From: Xylanibacter rodentium
GTDB taxonomy: Bacteria > Bacteroidota > Bacteroidia > Bacteroidales > Bacteroidaceae
DNA: 64,000 nucleotides
Direction of reading: 5' to 3'
Assembly: GCF_013166575.1 (NCBI RefSeq)
Contig: NZ_JABKKE010000002.1
Coordinates: 62,001-126,000 of the forward strand
Every line of letters starts with the position of its first letter. Within the stretch, counting starts at the first letter, position 1. The position numbers and the translations under genes were made by a program. A model generated the notes under the pieces. The model was given only the letters and a program-made list of their open reading frames with translations. It was not told the origin of the DNA and searched no databases. Below are positions 1 to 7,900 of the stretch, piece by piece.

Positions 1-107
1 TTACCGGAGGGCTTGCCTATTTTATGAATACTGGAGCTACATTTGATATAGAAGGTTATATTAACAAACAAGGTAAAATCATCTGGCAGACTAAGCGTAA
101 AAAGTAA
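1..107 (+). CDS. C-terminal fragment of an unknown protein (cut by window edge)
   Basis: An open frame enters from the left edge (codons in phase with position 3) and ends at TAA 105-107. The 34 visible residues start TGGLAYFMNTGATFDIEG and end in a basic tail (QTKRKK). I do not recognise the family. The alternating hydrophobic and polar residues would suit a beta-rich protein, but the piece is too short to judge. It is followed by a long gap, so it probably ends its transcription unit. Only the open frame and the clean stop support it. Confidence 0.45.
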   Translation, partial: TGGLAYFMNTGATFDIEGYINKQGKIIWQTKRKK

Positions 108-425
108 TTCAGTAAACACTAATTACGTTTCATATGAATTTAATTCCAATTTATCGAATTAACCGCGGCGAGTTGTCTCACCGTGGTTAGTCTTATTTTA
201 TATTTCTCCTTTACAATCGTTTCTGTTGCTTTTATAGCACGTATCACTCGGTTTGACTTAATAAAGAGTATGTTACGCTTTAAACGTGCCGCAGGCACGT
301 CCTTACTTTTTTAGGTGAATTTGGCATAGCTTCAAATTCTGTAATGCTTTCTTAACCAACGTTAAAACGTAAAAGAAATATCCCGAATTTAACATTTCTT
401 TTTTCTCAAAATAGAAAAGCTGTAA

Positions 426-719
426 GGTCCTCTCTGCTTTCTTGACACGCTTTTTGGATGGTTGGAAGTTGCCGTAAGGGCCTCCCGGGGTTGCCATTAC
501 GGCGTAACGGGAGTGCAACGGCGCCGTAACTGGAGAGCCGGGAGGCCGCCGCGGCAAGGTCGGGAGGGCCTCTCTGCTTTTCTTACACGCCGTTTTTGCG
601 AAGCGAAATCGTAAGTACCTGATTATCAGCGCTCCCTATTTTCACGAAAAAACCGCCATTTTCGCGTCGTAATGCGGAAATGGCGGCTCGGTTGCCGTTT
701 AACTATTGTTAAAGTAAAA
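426..719 (+). repeat. Dispersed intergenic repeat, copy A
   Basis: Copy A shares four colinear blocks with copy B at 58523-58805. The first is TCCTCTCTGCTTTCTTGACA near 429. A second CCTCTCTGCTTTTCTTACA lies about 140 bp on. Then come GATTATCAGCGCTCCC (621-636) and GTTAAAGTAAAA (708-719). Both copies are on the + strand in gene-free spacers. Blocks of this style (TCTGCTTTCTCGACA, GTAACATCTTGATTATCAG) are, to my knowledge, frequent between genes in Prevotella genomes. No coding potential or terminal transposase was seen. The function is unknown; it could be a non-autonomous element or a structured RNA or terminator region. Confidence 0.6.
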
Positions 720-849
720 CTATTTCCGAATAAGACAAAACAGCGGCTACAATATGGTTCTTATATTTATCTTTGAGGAGTTAATATGATGATAACCTCT
801 AAATAAGAGTAAAAAACAGCTATAAAAACGTATTCTTTGAGTGAAAATA

Positions 850-878
850 TTTGTTATCAATAATTTTACTTATCTTTG
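850..878 (+). promoter_or_regulatory. Bacteroidetes-type promoter of the YhcG-like gene
   Basis: TTTG at 850-853 and TATCTTTG at 871-878 are separated by 17 bases, close to the Bacteroidetes -33/-7 arrangement (TTTG, then TAnnTTTG). The start codon is 72 bases downstream of the -7 box. Confidence 0.55.
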
Positions 879-950
879 TGTTCAAATTAAATAGATATTG
901 CACGTTGCTTGATATAGAGCGAGAACTTATAACAAGAAAAAATTGAGACC

Positions 951-2006
951 ATGACAGATATTACGCAAATCCAGGAACCTGAGTATGACGCGATTCTGCG
1001 ACAGGCTGTCGCAGTAATTGACAGAACAAGAGCTATGGTGGCAACAGCTGTATGTTCTGCCATAGGTATGACCCATTGGGAGATCGGAAAGTTGCTTCAT
1101 GACAGAAAAGTAGAAAGTAAGCATGGAAGCGGTGTGGTCAACCGTCTGTCCTATGACTTGAAGCAACGCTATCCTCAGATGGGTGTTTCTCCCAGAAACT
1201 TGTGGGATATGAAGAAATTCTATGAACGTTTCTGTAACAGCGACTCAAAACTGCGACAAGCTGTCGCAGTTATACCTTGGGGACATATACTGACCTTGAT
1301 GCGCAAATTCGGTGAAGATGACAAAGCTATATTATACTATGCACTGGAAATAACATCGAAAGGTTGGAACCGTGAACTTCTATCCAGTGCCATCTCTCTG
1401 AAAATGCACATGAGGAAGGACGAGCTTTCGGATAATAATTTTGAGCAGACTCTGCCTGCCACACAGGCGATGTTTGCCAATGAGGTGTTCAGAAGCGGTT
1501 ATAATCTTGGATTCCTTGGTGTTAAAGACCCTATTTTGGAAACAGAACTTGAGGTTAGATTAGTAGAAAAGGTAAAACAATTCCTTTTGGAACTTGGAAA
1601 GGGTTTCACCTATATTGGCAACCAGTATGTGCTCGAATACAACGGAAAACGGAGTAAGGTAGATATGCTTTTCTTTCATCGTGGTCTGCATTGTCTTGTA
1701 GCCATTGATTTGAAGATTGGCGAGTTTAAGCCTGAATATGCAGGTAAAATGAACTACTACCTGTCATTGCTTGACCGCTTGGAGCGTAGGGAAGATGAGA
1801 ATCGTTCTATCGGCATCATTCTATGTGCCGAGAAAGATCGTGTGGAAGTAGAATTGGCATTGGAAGATATGGGTAAACCCATAGGTGTGGCAGATTATCA
1901 ACTGATTGTTCCGCAGGAAGAATTAAAGAAAATAGTAGCTGACGAAATGGAGGCTTTTGACGATGAGCTTTCTCGAAATCAAAAATCTGTTGATGAAATT
2001 TCATAA
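951..2006 (+). CDS. YhcG-type PD-(D/E)XK nuclease domain protein (DUF1016)
   Basis: The 351-residue protein has the two-part layout of the YhcG/DUF1016 family. An N-terminal helical DNA-binding-like domain (about 15-150, with THWEIGKLL and SPRNLWDMKKFYERF) is followed by a PD-(D/E)XK nuclease fold (about 175-345). Catalytic candidates are D238 in KVDMLF and D253-x-K255 in AIDLKIG. Family members are thought to be DNA-processing nucleases; substrate and role are not known to me. Oddly, the octapeptide LRQAVAVI occurs twice (16-23 and 101-108), each encoded by a near-perfect 19-bp palindrome (996-1014 and 1251-1269). The gene has its own promoter and no clear operon partner. The ATG at 951 is the first in frame after the promoter. 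Confidence 0.85.
   Translation: MTDITQIQEPEYDAILRQAVAVIDRTRAMVATAVCSAIGMTHWEIGKLLHDRKVESKHGSGVVNRLSYDLKQRYPQMGVSPRNLWDMKKFYERFCNSDSKLRQAVAVIPWGHILTLMRKFGEDDKAILYYALEITSKGWNRELLSSAISLKMHMRKDELSDNNFEQTLPATQAMFANEVFRSGYNLGFLGVKDPILETELEVRLVEKVKQFLLELGKGFTYIGNQYVLEYNGKRSKVDMLFFHRGLHCLVAIDLKIGEFKPEYAGKMNYYLSLLDRLERREDENRSIGIILCAEKDRVEVELALEDMGKPIGVADYQLIVPQEELKKIVADEMEAFDDELSRNQKSVDEIS
996..1014. repeat. In-frame palindrome 1 in the YhcG-type gene
   Basis: CTGCGACAGGCTGTCGCAG has 9-bp arms around one central base and encodes LRQAVA in the reading frame. It matches 1251-1269 at 18 of 19 positions, and the similarity runs a few bases further on the right. Confidence 0.75.
1251..1269. repeat. In-frame palindrome 2 in the YhcG-type gene
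   Basis: CTGCGACAAGCTGTCGCAG is the second copy, in the same frame as the first and 255 bp (85 codons) downstream. The outer 8 bases of each arm still pair. Confidence 0.75.
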
Positions 2007-2114
2007 AAATCAAATGTGGCTATTGGGTTTAATGAGAAGCTACAGTTCCACAGAACACAAAATATGATAATGACCTTTTATCCTTTCAAGGGTGTTAATC
2101 TCAAAATTTTCATG

Positions 2115-2122
2115 TATCTTTG
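2115..2122 (+). promoter_or_regulatory. -7 box that fixes the start of the next gene
   Basis: TATCTTTG matches TAnnTTTG exactly. An in-frame TTG at 2120 lies inside this box, so it would be upstream of the transcription start and cannot be the start codon. ATG 2150 is the right choice. Confidence 0.6.
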
Positions 2123-2149
2123 CCCAAAATAATCAAACATAACAAAACC

Positions 2150-3619
2150 ATGGCCAAAAAGAAAAAGCAACGTCAGCAGACCTTCCTTTCACCTGAACAA
2201 TATATCAAACAGAATGCACGCAAGCTGAAAATAAAGGCCTGCCACATAACCGACAATTACGAGGAGAAAGGAATTGGATATATAATCGTGGCACGCGAGC
2301 ACACCGGTGGACGAGTGACCGTGGGTATATACTTGACCGACAAGTTCTGTCTCGGTGTGATGGATACTTTCTATAATTTCAGAATGGAGGACCAAGAGTA
2401 TTCCGAATTACTTGACCGTTTCGGGCGTATCGGCATAAAGGAGATAAGCTATAACGAGGCTCATAACCGCATCTTCGGCGCTGTGGAGTTTGCCGAAGAG
2501 GCAGGGATAGCACCTCACAGAAACTTTGCCATAACACAGTATATCCTGGAAGAGGACAACGACAAAATACCACTGACAGAATATGAATACGGTAAGGACG
2601 GCATGCACTTCCTCATGGTAGACAACCATCAGGAGGCTTCAAAATATATTCCGTTGCTGCAAAAGAATCTGGGAGAAAAATTTGATTATGCAATAGCAGA
2701 AGATCTGGACAAGTACGACCTCATGAAGGATGAAAAAGAGGATGGATTTGATGAATACAACGACATTGAAAATCATCCTATGTTCAAAAGTTACGGCCCC
2801 AGTACGGTATACACTTACAAACATCCGGAGTATCCGAAAGAGATAACATTAGACAATCCTATAGTGGAAAAGATACTGTGCGACACTGCCAATTCCATCT
2901 GTCTGAAACGCAAAGACACCGAAATGTTGCTCGCACAGCCTCACGACAGTCTGCGGCGTGACCTCGAACAGCTTATACTATATAATATAGGTATAGGATG
3001 CGACGGCATACCAGATGACGTAATTGCCAAGGAATTCAACGGTGTGATAGGCAATGCGGTAATGTTGCTTGCCGAGGTTGGCAATGCCGACAGCAGTCTT
3101 GACGCTGTATTTGAAGTGCTGAGACAATCGGAAGATTTCATTGATTATCATATCGGTGACGGAGGCACAGAGACATTCGTGCCCACGCTATACAAGCTGG
3201 GCCGTAACAGAACGGACAAACTGATGGCTTTCATGAAAGAAGAGGGACTGTATACCTTTGCCAAATGCTATGTACCGGAAGCGGCGGCATTCATCGTACA
3301 CGAACATCCCGAACGCCGCGAGGAGATAATAGAATGGTTCAGAGAACTGCTTCTGTTTGCCACAGAAAAGCTCCCCGAGACCCAATTTGTTGACAATACG
3401 CTTGCCGCGTCAATCATATGCGCACTTGCCGATATAAAAGCAATTGAACTTCAGCCCGAAATAAAGGCACTGTTTGATACCGGATTGGTAGATCTGGGAT
3501 ATTGCGGTACATATCAAGATGTAATCAAAGACATGACCGGTTCCGGCAATTCACATCTCTATGAGCATCTGACTGATATATACAAACGCTTTGAAGATAT
3601 GAAGAAGCGGTTCGGATAA
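2150..3619 (+). CDS. Unknown protein, possibly with a HEAT-like C-terminal half
   Basis: The 489-residue protein starts MAKKKKQRQQTF with a very basic N-terminus. An upstream TTG start at 2120 is rejected because it overlaps the -7 box. The N-terminal half (about 10-210) has alternating strands and helices (IIVAREHTGGRVTVGIYL, GAVEFAEEAGIAPHRNF). The C-terminal half (about 240-480) is all helical with repeated short hydrophobic helices, loosely like DUF1186/HEAT-type proteins. No catalytic motif, signal peptide or membrane segment is seen, so it is probably cytoplasmic. It is monocistronic and convergent with the next gene; a small hairpin (GCGGTT/AACCGC, 3607-3623) spans its stop codon. I do not know the function. 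Base composition is more AT-rich than in the pectin genes. Confidence 0.75.
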   Translation: MAKKKKQRQQTFLSPEQYIKQNARKLKIKACHITDNYEEKGIGYIIVAREHTGGRVTVGIYLTDKFCLGVMDTFYNFRMEDQEYSELLDRFGRIGIKEISYNEAHNRIFGAVEFAEEAGIAPHRNFAITQYILEEDNDKIPLTEYEYGKDGMHFLMVDNHQEASKYIPLLQKNLGEKFDYAIAEDLDKYDLMKDEKEDGFDEYNDIENHPMFKSYGPSTVYTYKHPEYPKEITLDNPIVEKILCDTANSICLKRKDTEMLLAQPHDSLRRDLEQLILYNIGIGCDGIPDDVIAKEFNGVIGNAVMLLAEVGNADSSLDAVFEVLRQSEDFIDYHIGDGGTETFVPTLYKLGRNRTDKLMAFMKEEGLYTFAKCYVPEAAAFIVHEHPERREEIIEWFRELLLFATEKLPETQFVDNTLAASIICALADIKAIELQPEIKALFDTGLVDLGYCGTYQDVIKDMTGSGNSHLYEHLTDIYKRFEDMKKRFG

Positions 3620-3626
3620 CCGCCTC

Positions 3627-4295
3627 TCACATAGCGCGCTCCACCTGCTCGGCTATCTGCCGGTGACCTTTCACCGACGGATGGCCGCTTTTCTTGTCAA
3701 TACCGGTGAGCTCGATGCACTGCACGCCGTAGTGTCGGCATATCGTTTTTACCGAAGTGTCTATCTCGTCTTTCAGTCCGTCGTTGAGCAGGAAGTAGAT
3801 TTGGGTGGACGGGTAGCGGTCTTTCACATAGCGCAACAGGCGCGCCATGGCCGGGCGGAAAGTGTAGAGGTCGGCCGATGTGATGTCTTCATACTTGTAG
3901 TCGCCTATCGGCGCCCCCGCCCAACTGTCGTTTGTGGCACCGAAGATGAAGATGATATCGGGGCAGCCGAGGTTGTCCATGCGCGTGATGAAAGAGCGGT
4001 CGGTGTAGTCCTCACCCTTGTAGCCGCGGTTGCAGATGGTAGAACCGGAGAACGAATTGTTCATGCACAGCTTCCATCCCTTGTCCGTCACCACGCGGTG
4101 CCACCACGTCTGGGTCACGTCGGTCACATCGGTGTTCTTCTGGTCGGGTTTGGCAAAATACCATGTGTAATTGGTTTTGGGCGTGATGAAACCCTCGAAG
4201 GTGGAATAAGAGTCGCCAAGCACCGATACCGACTTGGTCTGTCCCTGGACGCCGAGGCACAACAGTGCTACGATGAATGTGAAAAATGCTCTCAT
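3627..4295 (-). CDS. Secreted SGNH/GDSL hydrolase (probable carbohydrate esterase)
   Basis: The 222-residue protein has a signal peptide (MRAFFTFIVALLCLGVQGQ) and the SGNH blocks in order: GDSYST (27-32, nucleophile Ser29), the block II-like glycine in NNSFSGST, GATND (119-123), and a C-terminal HPSVKGH with His205. The family includes acetyl esterases acting on plant polysaccharides. Given the pectin genes elsewhere in the window, deacetylation of a pectic substrate is plausible but unproven. It is transcribed alone from a -7 box at 4372-4379 and is convergent with the unknown gene, with 7 bases between the stops. The product should be exported to the periplasm or cell surface. Confidence 0.82.
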   Translation of the reverse strand: MRAFFTFIVALLCLGVQGQTKSVSVLGDSYSTFEGFITPKTNYTWYFAKPDQKNTDVTDVTQTWWHRVVTDKGWKLCMNNSFSGSTICNRGYKGEDYTDRSFITRMDNLGCPDIIFIFGATNDSWAGAPIGDYKYEDITSADLYTFRPAMARLLRYVKDRYPSTQIYFLLNDGLKDEIDTSVKTICRHYGVQCIELTGIDKKSGHPSVKGHRQIAEQVERAM

Positions 4296-4371
4296 AATGA
4301 TTATAATTTATCTTGTTCGTGTATGTTATGCAAGAATAGCGGAGGGCCGGCAAGCGACCGCTTCCATCCTG

Positions 4372-4379
4372 CAAATTTA
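4372..4379 (-). promoter_or_regulatory. -7 box of the SGNH hydrolase gene
   Basis: On the minus strand this reads TAAATTTG, an exact TAnnTTTG match, 77 bases upstream of the ATG. No clear -33 element was found. Confidence 0.5.
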
Positions 4380-4444
4380 CACATAATGTATGAATAACAA
4401 TCATTTATAAGAGCATTTTCTTGAAGCGAAAAGCCTATACACTA

Positions 4445-7400
4445 TCATATCTTGTCTATCAAATCCACCAGTGACATGAATGTCCGGGCCCCCTGATGGT
4501 TGGAGTCGGCAGCAAGAAGCTCGTCAAGATAGCGCTGAGAGCGGGCAGTGTCGCCAAGTCCGTAGTATCCCAAAACGAGCATATACAGGCAGTGGATGCG
4601 GTTGCGCACGTCGAGCGAATCCTCCCATATGAGCAGATCGGGCAGCGACACGGCAAAATAGTCCATCACTTGCTTCTCGAAGATGTGGTTGCAGCCGTAA
4701 GTCACCAGACGGTTGAAGCGGCCGTTGGCCTTGTCGCGTCGTCCGAGCCGGATCAGAGCCATGCCCTGATAGAATATCTTGTCGGGCTTGGCGTCATTGT
4801 AGTACATCGCAGCGGCAGGTTCCTGCGGGCCTTCGGTAGCACGCTCCCACCACTCGCAGGCAGCGGCTTCGTCGCCCTGCGCGCTCTTGGCACATCCCAA
4901 CAGATAGTGGAAATCGTTCTCCTGTGCGCCGTGCAATTTGCCCTCGCCGAGGTGATGCGGATATTCCAGACACTGGAGCAGCAGCTCCTCGGCACGTGCG
5001 GCGTTGCCCTCAGCCAGTGCACGCTTTGCCAGTTCGGTGCGGCATATCTGATACTGTGCCGGCACCTTGCCTTCACCGCCCTCCCAGGGATGGAAGATAT
5101 GACTGTCGATAAGCTCCATTGCCTCCTCGTAGCGACCGGTGAGATTGAGCAGTGTGGCCTGCTCAAGCATCAGGTCGTCGCGGCGTGCTGTGAGCCCGGC
5201 GTGCTTTTCAAGCAGTGCGAGGCGCTCGGCGTGCGGACGCTGCATGCGGCGGTAGAGCTGGTCGAGCTCCATGAGTATGCGCGCATCAGTGCTGTCGAGG
5301 CTGAAAGCCAGTTCCATGTACTCCACGGCTTCCTTCTGACGGTCGAGCTTGTTGAAGTAAGCCAATGCCAGATTACGCCATACGGTGGGCATCTTCGGGT
5401 CGAGCGCAGCCGAACGCTCCCATGCGCTTATGGCCACGTCGTACTGACGGCGGTCGTAGTAGAGGCATCCCAGATAGTAGTGGGCACGTGCTCCCACGCT
5501 GTTTTCGCGGATGGCGGCGGTGAGAGCCACCACGGCCTCGGGACGGTTGGGGAAGCAGTAGTCGGGCGAAGCGGCCTCGGCCTCGGCCCAGCGGCCCATA
5601 TAGTAATATGTCATCGGCGTGACGGCACCTTCGCTCTCGGCCATGGCCCAGATGGCGGAAGCCTCGTCGCGGCGTCCGGCAGCCATATAGTCGAGCGCCA
5701 CCTCGTCGTAATTGTCAGCCGAACCACGCAGCATGGTGCGCATTGTGTCGAGTTCGGCAGCATCGCCGGTAATCATCCAGCGTTCGTAACGGCACACATA
5801 GTTGAAGCGGTCGAAGGCCAGCGACTCGTCGATGAAGCGCAGACGCTCGGCCTCGGCTATGCCCATCAGGCGCATCACCACGGCACGCAGCGCACGGCCC
5901 TTGTGGTTGTGCCAGTTGGAGGCAAGGCAGCGGTCAGTTTCTTCGAGCGCATCGGCTATCCGGCCCTGCGCCACCGAAATCTGTGCGGCCTCAAAATATC
6001 CGGCATCGGCCCACGCCTTGTTCCATGTAGACTTCCAGAATCGCTCGTAAGCCTCGTCGAGTTTACCTTGATACTTGAGCGCCAGACCGAGGTTGTAAAT
6101 CGGTTCGCCGTCGTAGGGGTTGGGGTTGCGACGTGTTATCACGGCCACGGCACGGCGCAGATACTGCTCGGCACGGTCGAAACGGCCGCGGCGCAGATAC
6201 CACAGTCCTATGGCATTGTTGCACCGGTAGTCGGCGGGATCGCGGCGCAGAGCCTCCTCGTAGTAGTCGGTAGGACTGTAAGTGGCGTGGCGGTACTGCT
6301 CGAGGTGCAGCCCGGTGAGGTAGAGTTGCTCGTTGGTCTTCACATCCTGCGGCTGCTGTGCAGGCTCGGCTGCGGGCGGTGTGGGGCGAATCTCGTCGGG
6401 CTCGGGGCGCCAGATTAATTTCTTAAATGAAGAATCTTTTGCAAATGAAGAGTTAAGAGTGAAAAGTGAAGAGTTTGCTGCCGCTGTGGCATTGGATTCT
6501 GATTCTTTATTCTTCATTATATATTCTTCATTTCCAAAAGATTCTTCATTTACCACGGCCTCCAATTCCGCAAAGCGGGTGCTGCCGGTGGCTATCGTCT
6601 CGTCGAAAATATCTTCGGGCGACAAGACAAGGGTATTGTCATAATATACGATGCCGTCGGTAGAACGCAGGACGATGTGCGTGTTCATACGAGATGTGGC
6701 CATAAGGCGCACACGCACAGTGCCTGGAGCGTCCGGCTCGACGTTGAGAATGAAGTCGCGCGAGGCCTGCTTCACCATGCCCAGTTCGCGGTAAGGCATG
6801 AAATACTGCGTGAAACGCTTCTCTTCGTAAGGCATCAGCCACGTAAAGTCGGGCTGGTTTTCGGTGTACACACCGGCCATCAGCTCGATGTAAGGGCCGT
6901 CGGCATCGGTGAGGTTGCGGTCCCAGGCACGGCCGAAATCGCCGTTACCCCATGTCCACTGTTTCTTACCGGGCGACAGGTGGCGGCTGGCCACGTGCAG
7001 CATACCGGCACGGGTATCGTTCTCATAGCCTCCTTCGAAATTGTATTTGGAGTTTACGCCCATGTAGGATGTGGGCACCTTGATGTTGCGGTAATTGGAA
7101 ATGTCGACTCCGGCCGAATAGTCCATTTTATAATATGTGCCGGTGGCGATGGGGAAACTCGACACAGCGCGCTTGCCGTGGTCGAACACAGCGTTGATGT
7201 CCGGCGGGAACACGCTCTGGTACTCGTCGTTCACGGCCACGGCAGGGTTGGCCCACCACAGGAATGTCTGCGGCATATCAGTGCGGTTGTACAGCACACC
7301 GCGTATCTCGAGATAGGCGCAACCGGGGCGCAGCGTGAAGCCGGCCATACCCTTCTGATGGGTCATGCGCTCCATCTCGTTCACCCATACGGTAACGGAA

Positions 7401-7816
7401 CCGTCGGCATTCTCCTCAATAGTTGAGTCGACAGGCAGATAGGTGGACGGACGGTGGTGCTGAGGCCAGTTGAACTCGATGCCTCCGCTTATCCACGGGC
7501 CTGTAAGACCAACAAGTGCCGGTTTGATGACATGGTTGTAGTAAACGAAGTGGCGACGTCGAATCTTGTCATAGGCCATCTGCACACGGCCGCCCAGCTC
7601 GGGCAGTATCATCACCTTGATGTATTCGTTCTCTATGTACACCGCCTTATACTCGCAGTCGGTCTTCTCGTCGCTTATCGACTCTATCACCGGATAAGGA
7701 TAAACGGCTCCACTCGAGCCCTGATATACTCTCTTTTCGAGGAATATCGGATTCTTTTCAGGCTGTCCCACCTCGTATGTAGGTATGACAACCGTCTCTC
7801 TCCATGCTTTTACCAT
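4445..7816 (-). CDS. DUF5107 domain protein with C-terminal TPR repeats
   Basis: The 1123-residue protein has an N-terminal DUF5107 region (about 1-390: LPELGGRVQMAYDKIRRR, GPWISGGIEFNWPQHH). This family is related to galactose-mutarotase-like beta-sandwich domains and is common in Bacteroidetes sugar loci. A long TPR array follows (about 490-1115), with repeats such as YNLGLALKYQGKLDEA and VWRNLALAYFNK. There is no signal peptide, so it is probably cytoplasmic. The linker at residues 422-464 is low complexity and is encoded by a 129-bp inverted-repeat element inserted in frame (6424-6552). The gene lies 84 bp downstream of the sugar porter on the same strand, so both probably form one operon divergent from the AraC regulator. 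A role in handling the transported sugar is inferred. No catalytic residue is assigned. Confidence 0.85.
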   Translation of the reverse strand: MVKAWRETVVIPTYEVGQPEKNPIFLEKRVYQGSSGAVYPYPVIESISDEKTDCEYKAVYIENEYIKVMILPELGGRVQMAYDKIRRRHFVYYNHVIKPALVGLTGPWISGGIEFNWPQHHRPSTYLPVDSTIEENADGSVTVWVNEMERMTHQKGMAGFTLRPGCAYLEIRGVLYNRTDMPQTFLWWANPAVAVNDEYQSVFPPDINAVFDHGKRAVSSFPIATGTYYKMDYSAGVDISNYRNIKVPTSYMGVNSKYNFEGGYENDTRAGMLHVASRHLSPGKKQWTWGNGDFGRAWDRNLTDADGPYIELMAGVYTENQPDFTWLMPYEEKRFTQYFMPYRELGMVKQASRDFILNVEPDAPGTVRVRLMATSRMNTHIVLRSTDGIVYYDNTLVLSPEDIFDETIATGSTRFAELEAVVNEESFGNEEYIMKNKESESNATAAANSSLFTLNSSFAKDSSFKKLIWRPEPDEIRPTPPAAEPAQQPQDVKTNEQLYLTGLHLEQYRHATYSPTDYYEEALRRDPADYRCNNAIGLWYLRRGRFDRAEQYLRRAVAVITRRNPNPYDGEPIYNLGLALKYQGKLDEAYERFWKSTWNKAWADAGYFEAAQISVAQGRIADALEETDRCLASNWHNHKGRALRAVVMRLMGIAEAERLRFIDESLAFDRFNYVCRYERWMITGDAAELDTMRTMLRGSADNYDEVALDYMAAGRRDEASAIWAMAESEGAVTPMTYYYMGRWAEAEAASPDYCFPNRPEAVVALTAAIRENSVGARAHYYLGCLYYDRRQYDVAISAWERSAALDPKMPTVWRNLALAYFNKLDRQKEAVEYMELAFSLDSTDARILMELDQLYRRMQRPHAERLALLEKHAGLTARRDDLMLEQATLLNLTGRYEEAMELIDSHIFHPWEGGEGKVPAQYQICRTELAKRALAEGNAARAEELLLQCLEYPHHLGEGKLHGAQENDFHYLLGCAKSAQGDEAAACEWWERATEGPQEPAAAMYYNDAKPDKIFYQGMALIRLGRRDKANGRFNRLVTYGCNHIFEKQVMDYFAVSLPDLLIWEDSLDVRNRIHCLYMLVLGYYGLGDTARSQRYLDELLAADSNHQGARTFMSLVDLIDKI
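6424..6552. repeat. 129-bp inverted-repeat element inserted in frame in the DUF5107 gene
   Basis: The outer arms 6424-6451 and 6525-6552 are reverse complements over 28 bp with one mismatch (AAATGAAGAATCTTTTG on the left, CAAAAGATTCTTCATTT on the right). The core carries the G-and-A-rich motif GAGTTAAGAGTGAAAAGTGA and GCTGCCGCTGTGGCATT. The length is exactly 43 codons, so the frame is kept; it encodes a Ser/Asn/Glu-rich linker. It looks like a MITE-like intergenic repeat that landed in a tolerant linker. Confidence 0.75.
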
Positions 7817-7900
7817 AACTATATCTGATATTTGTTTCTATTCTGTTGTTGTTTCACTCTTTCAAAAAAACGTGGAAAGATGGTGTTACCCTGTTCTTTC

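Larger units (their letters stand above)
108..950. other. Long intergenic region with dispersed repeat and promoter
   Basis: This 843-bp stretch has no convincing gene. It is AT-rich at both ends and GC-rich from about 460 to 600. It holds a roughly 290-bp repeat (426-719) that recurs in diverged form at 58523-58805, a hairpin at about 651-688 (CCGCCATTTT against GGAAATGGCGG), and the promoter of the nuclease gene at 850-878. An open frame on the minus strand (303-557) lies inside the repeat and is not believed. Confidence 0.6.

Noticed and set aside
303..557. Minus-strand open frame within repeat copy A
   Set aside because: It lies entirely within a dispersed intergenic repeat and copy B does not keep the frame open.
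2120..2149. TTG start adding ten residues to the unknown protein
   Set aside because: The TTG lies inside the -7 box at 2115-2122, so it would not be transcribed.
4496..6418. 640-codon open frame on the plus strand
   Set aside because: It is the antisense shadow of the DUF5107-TPR gene, whose protein has clear domains. The antisense product is Val/Gly/His-rich with no family match.
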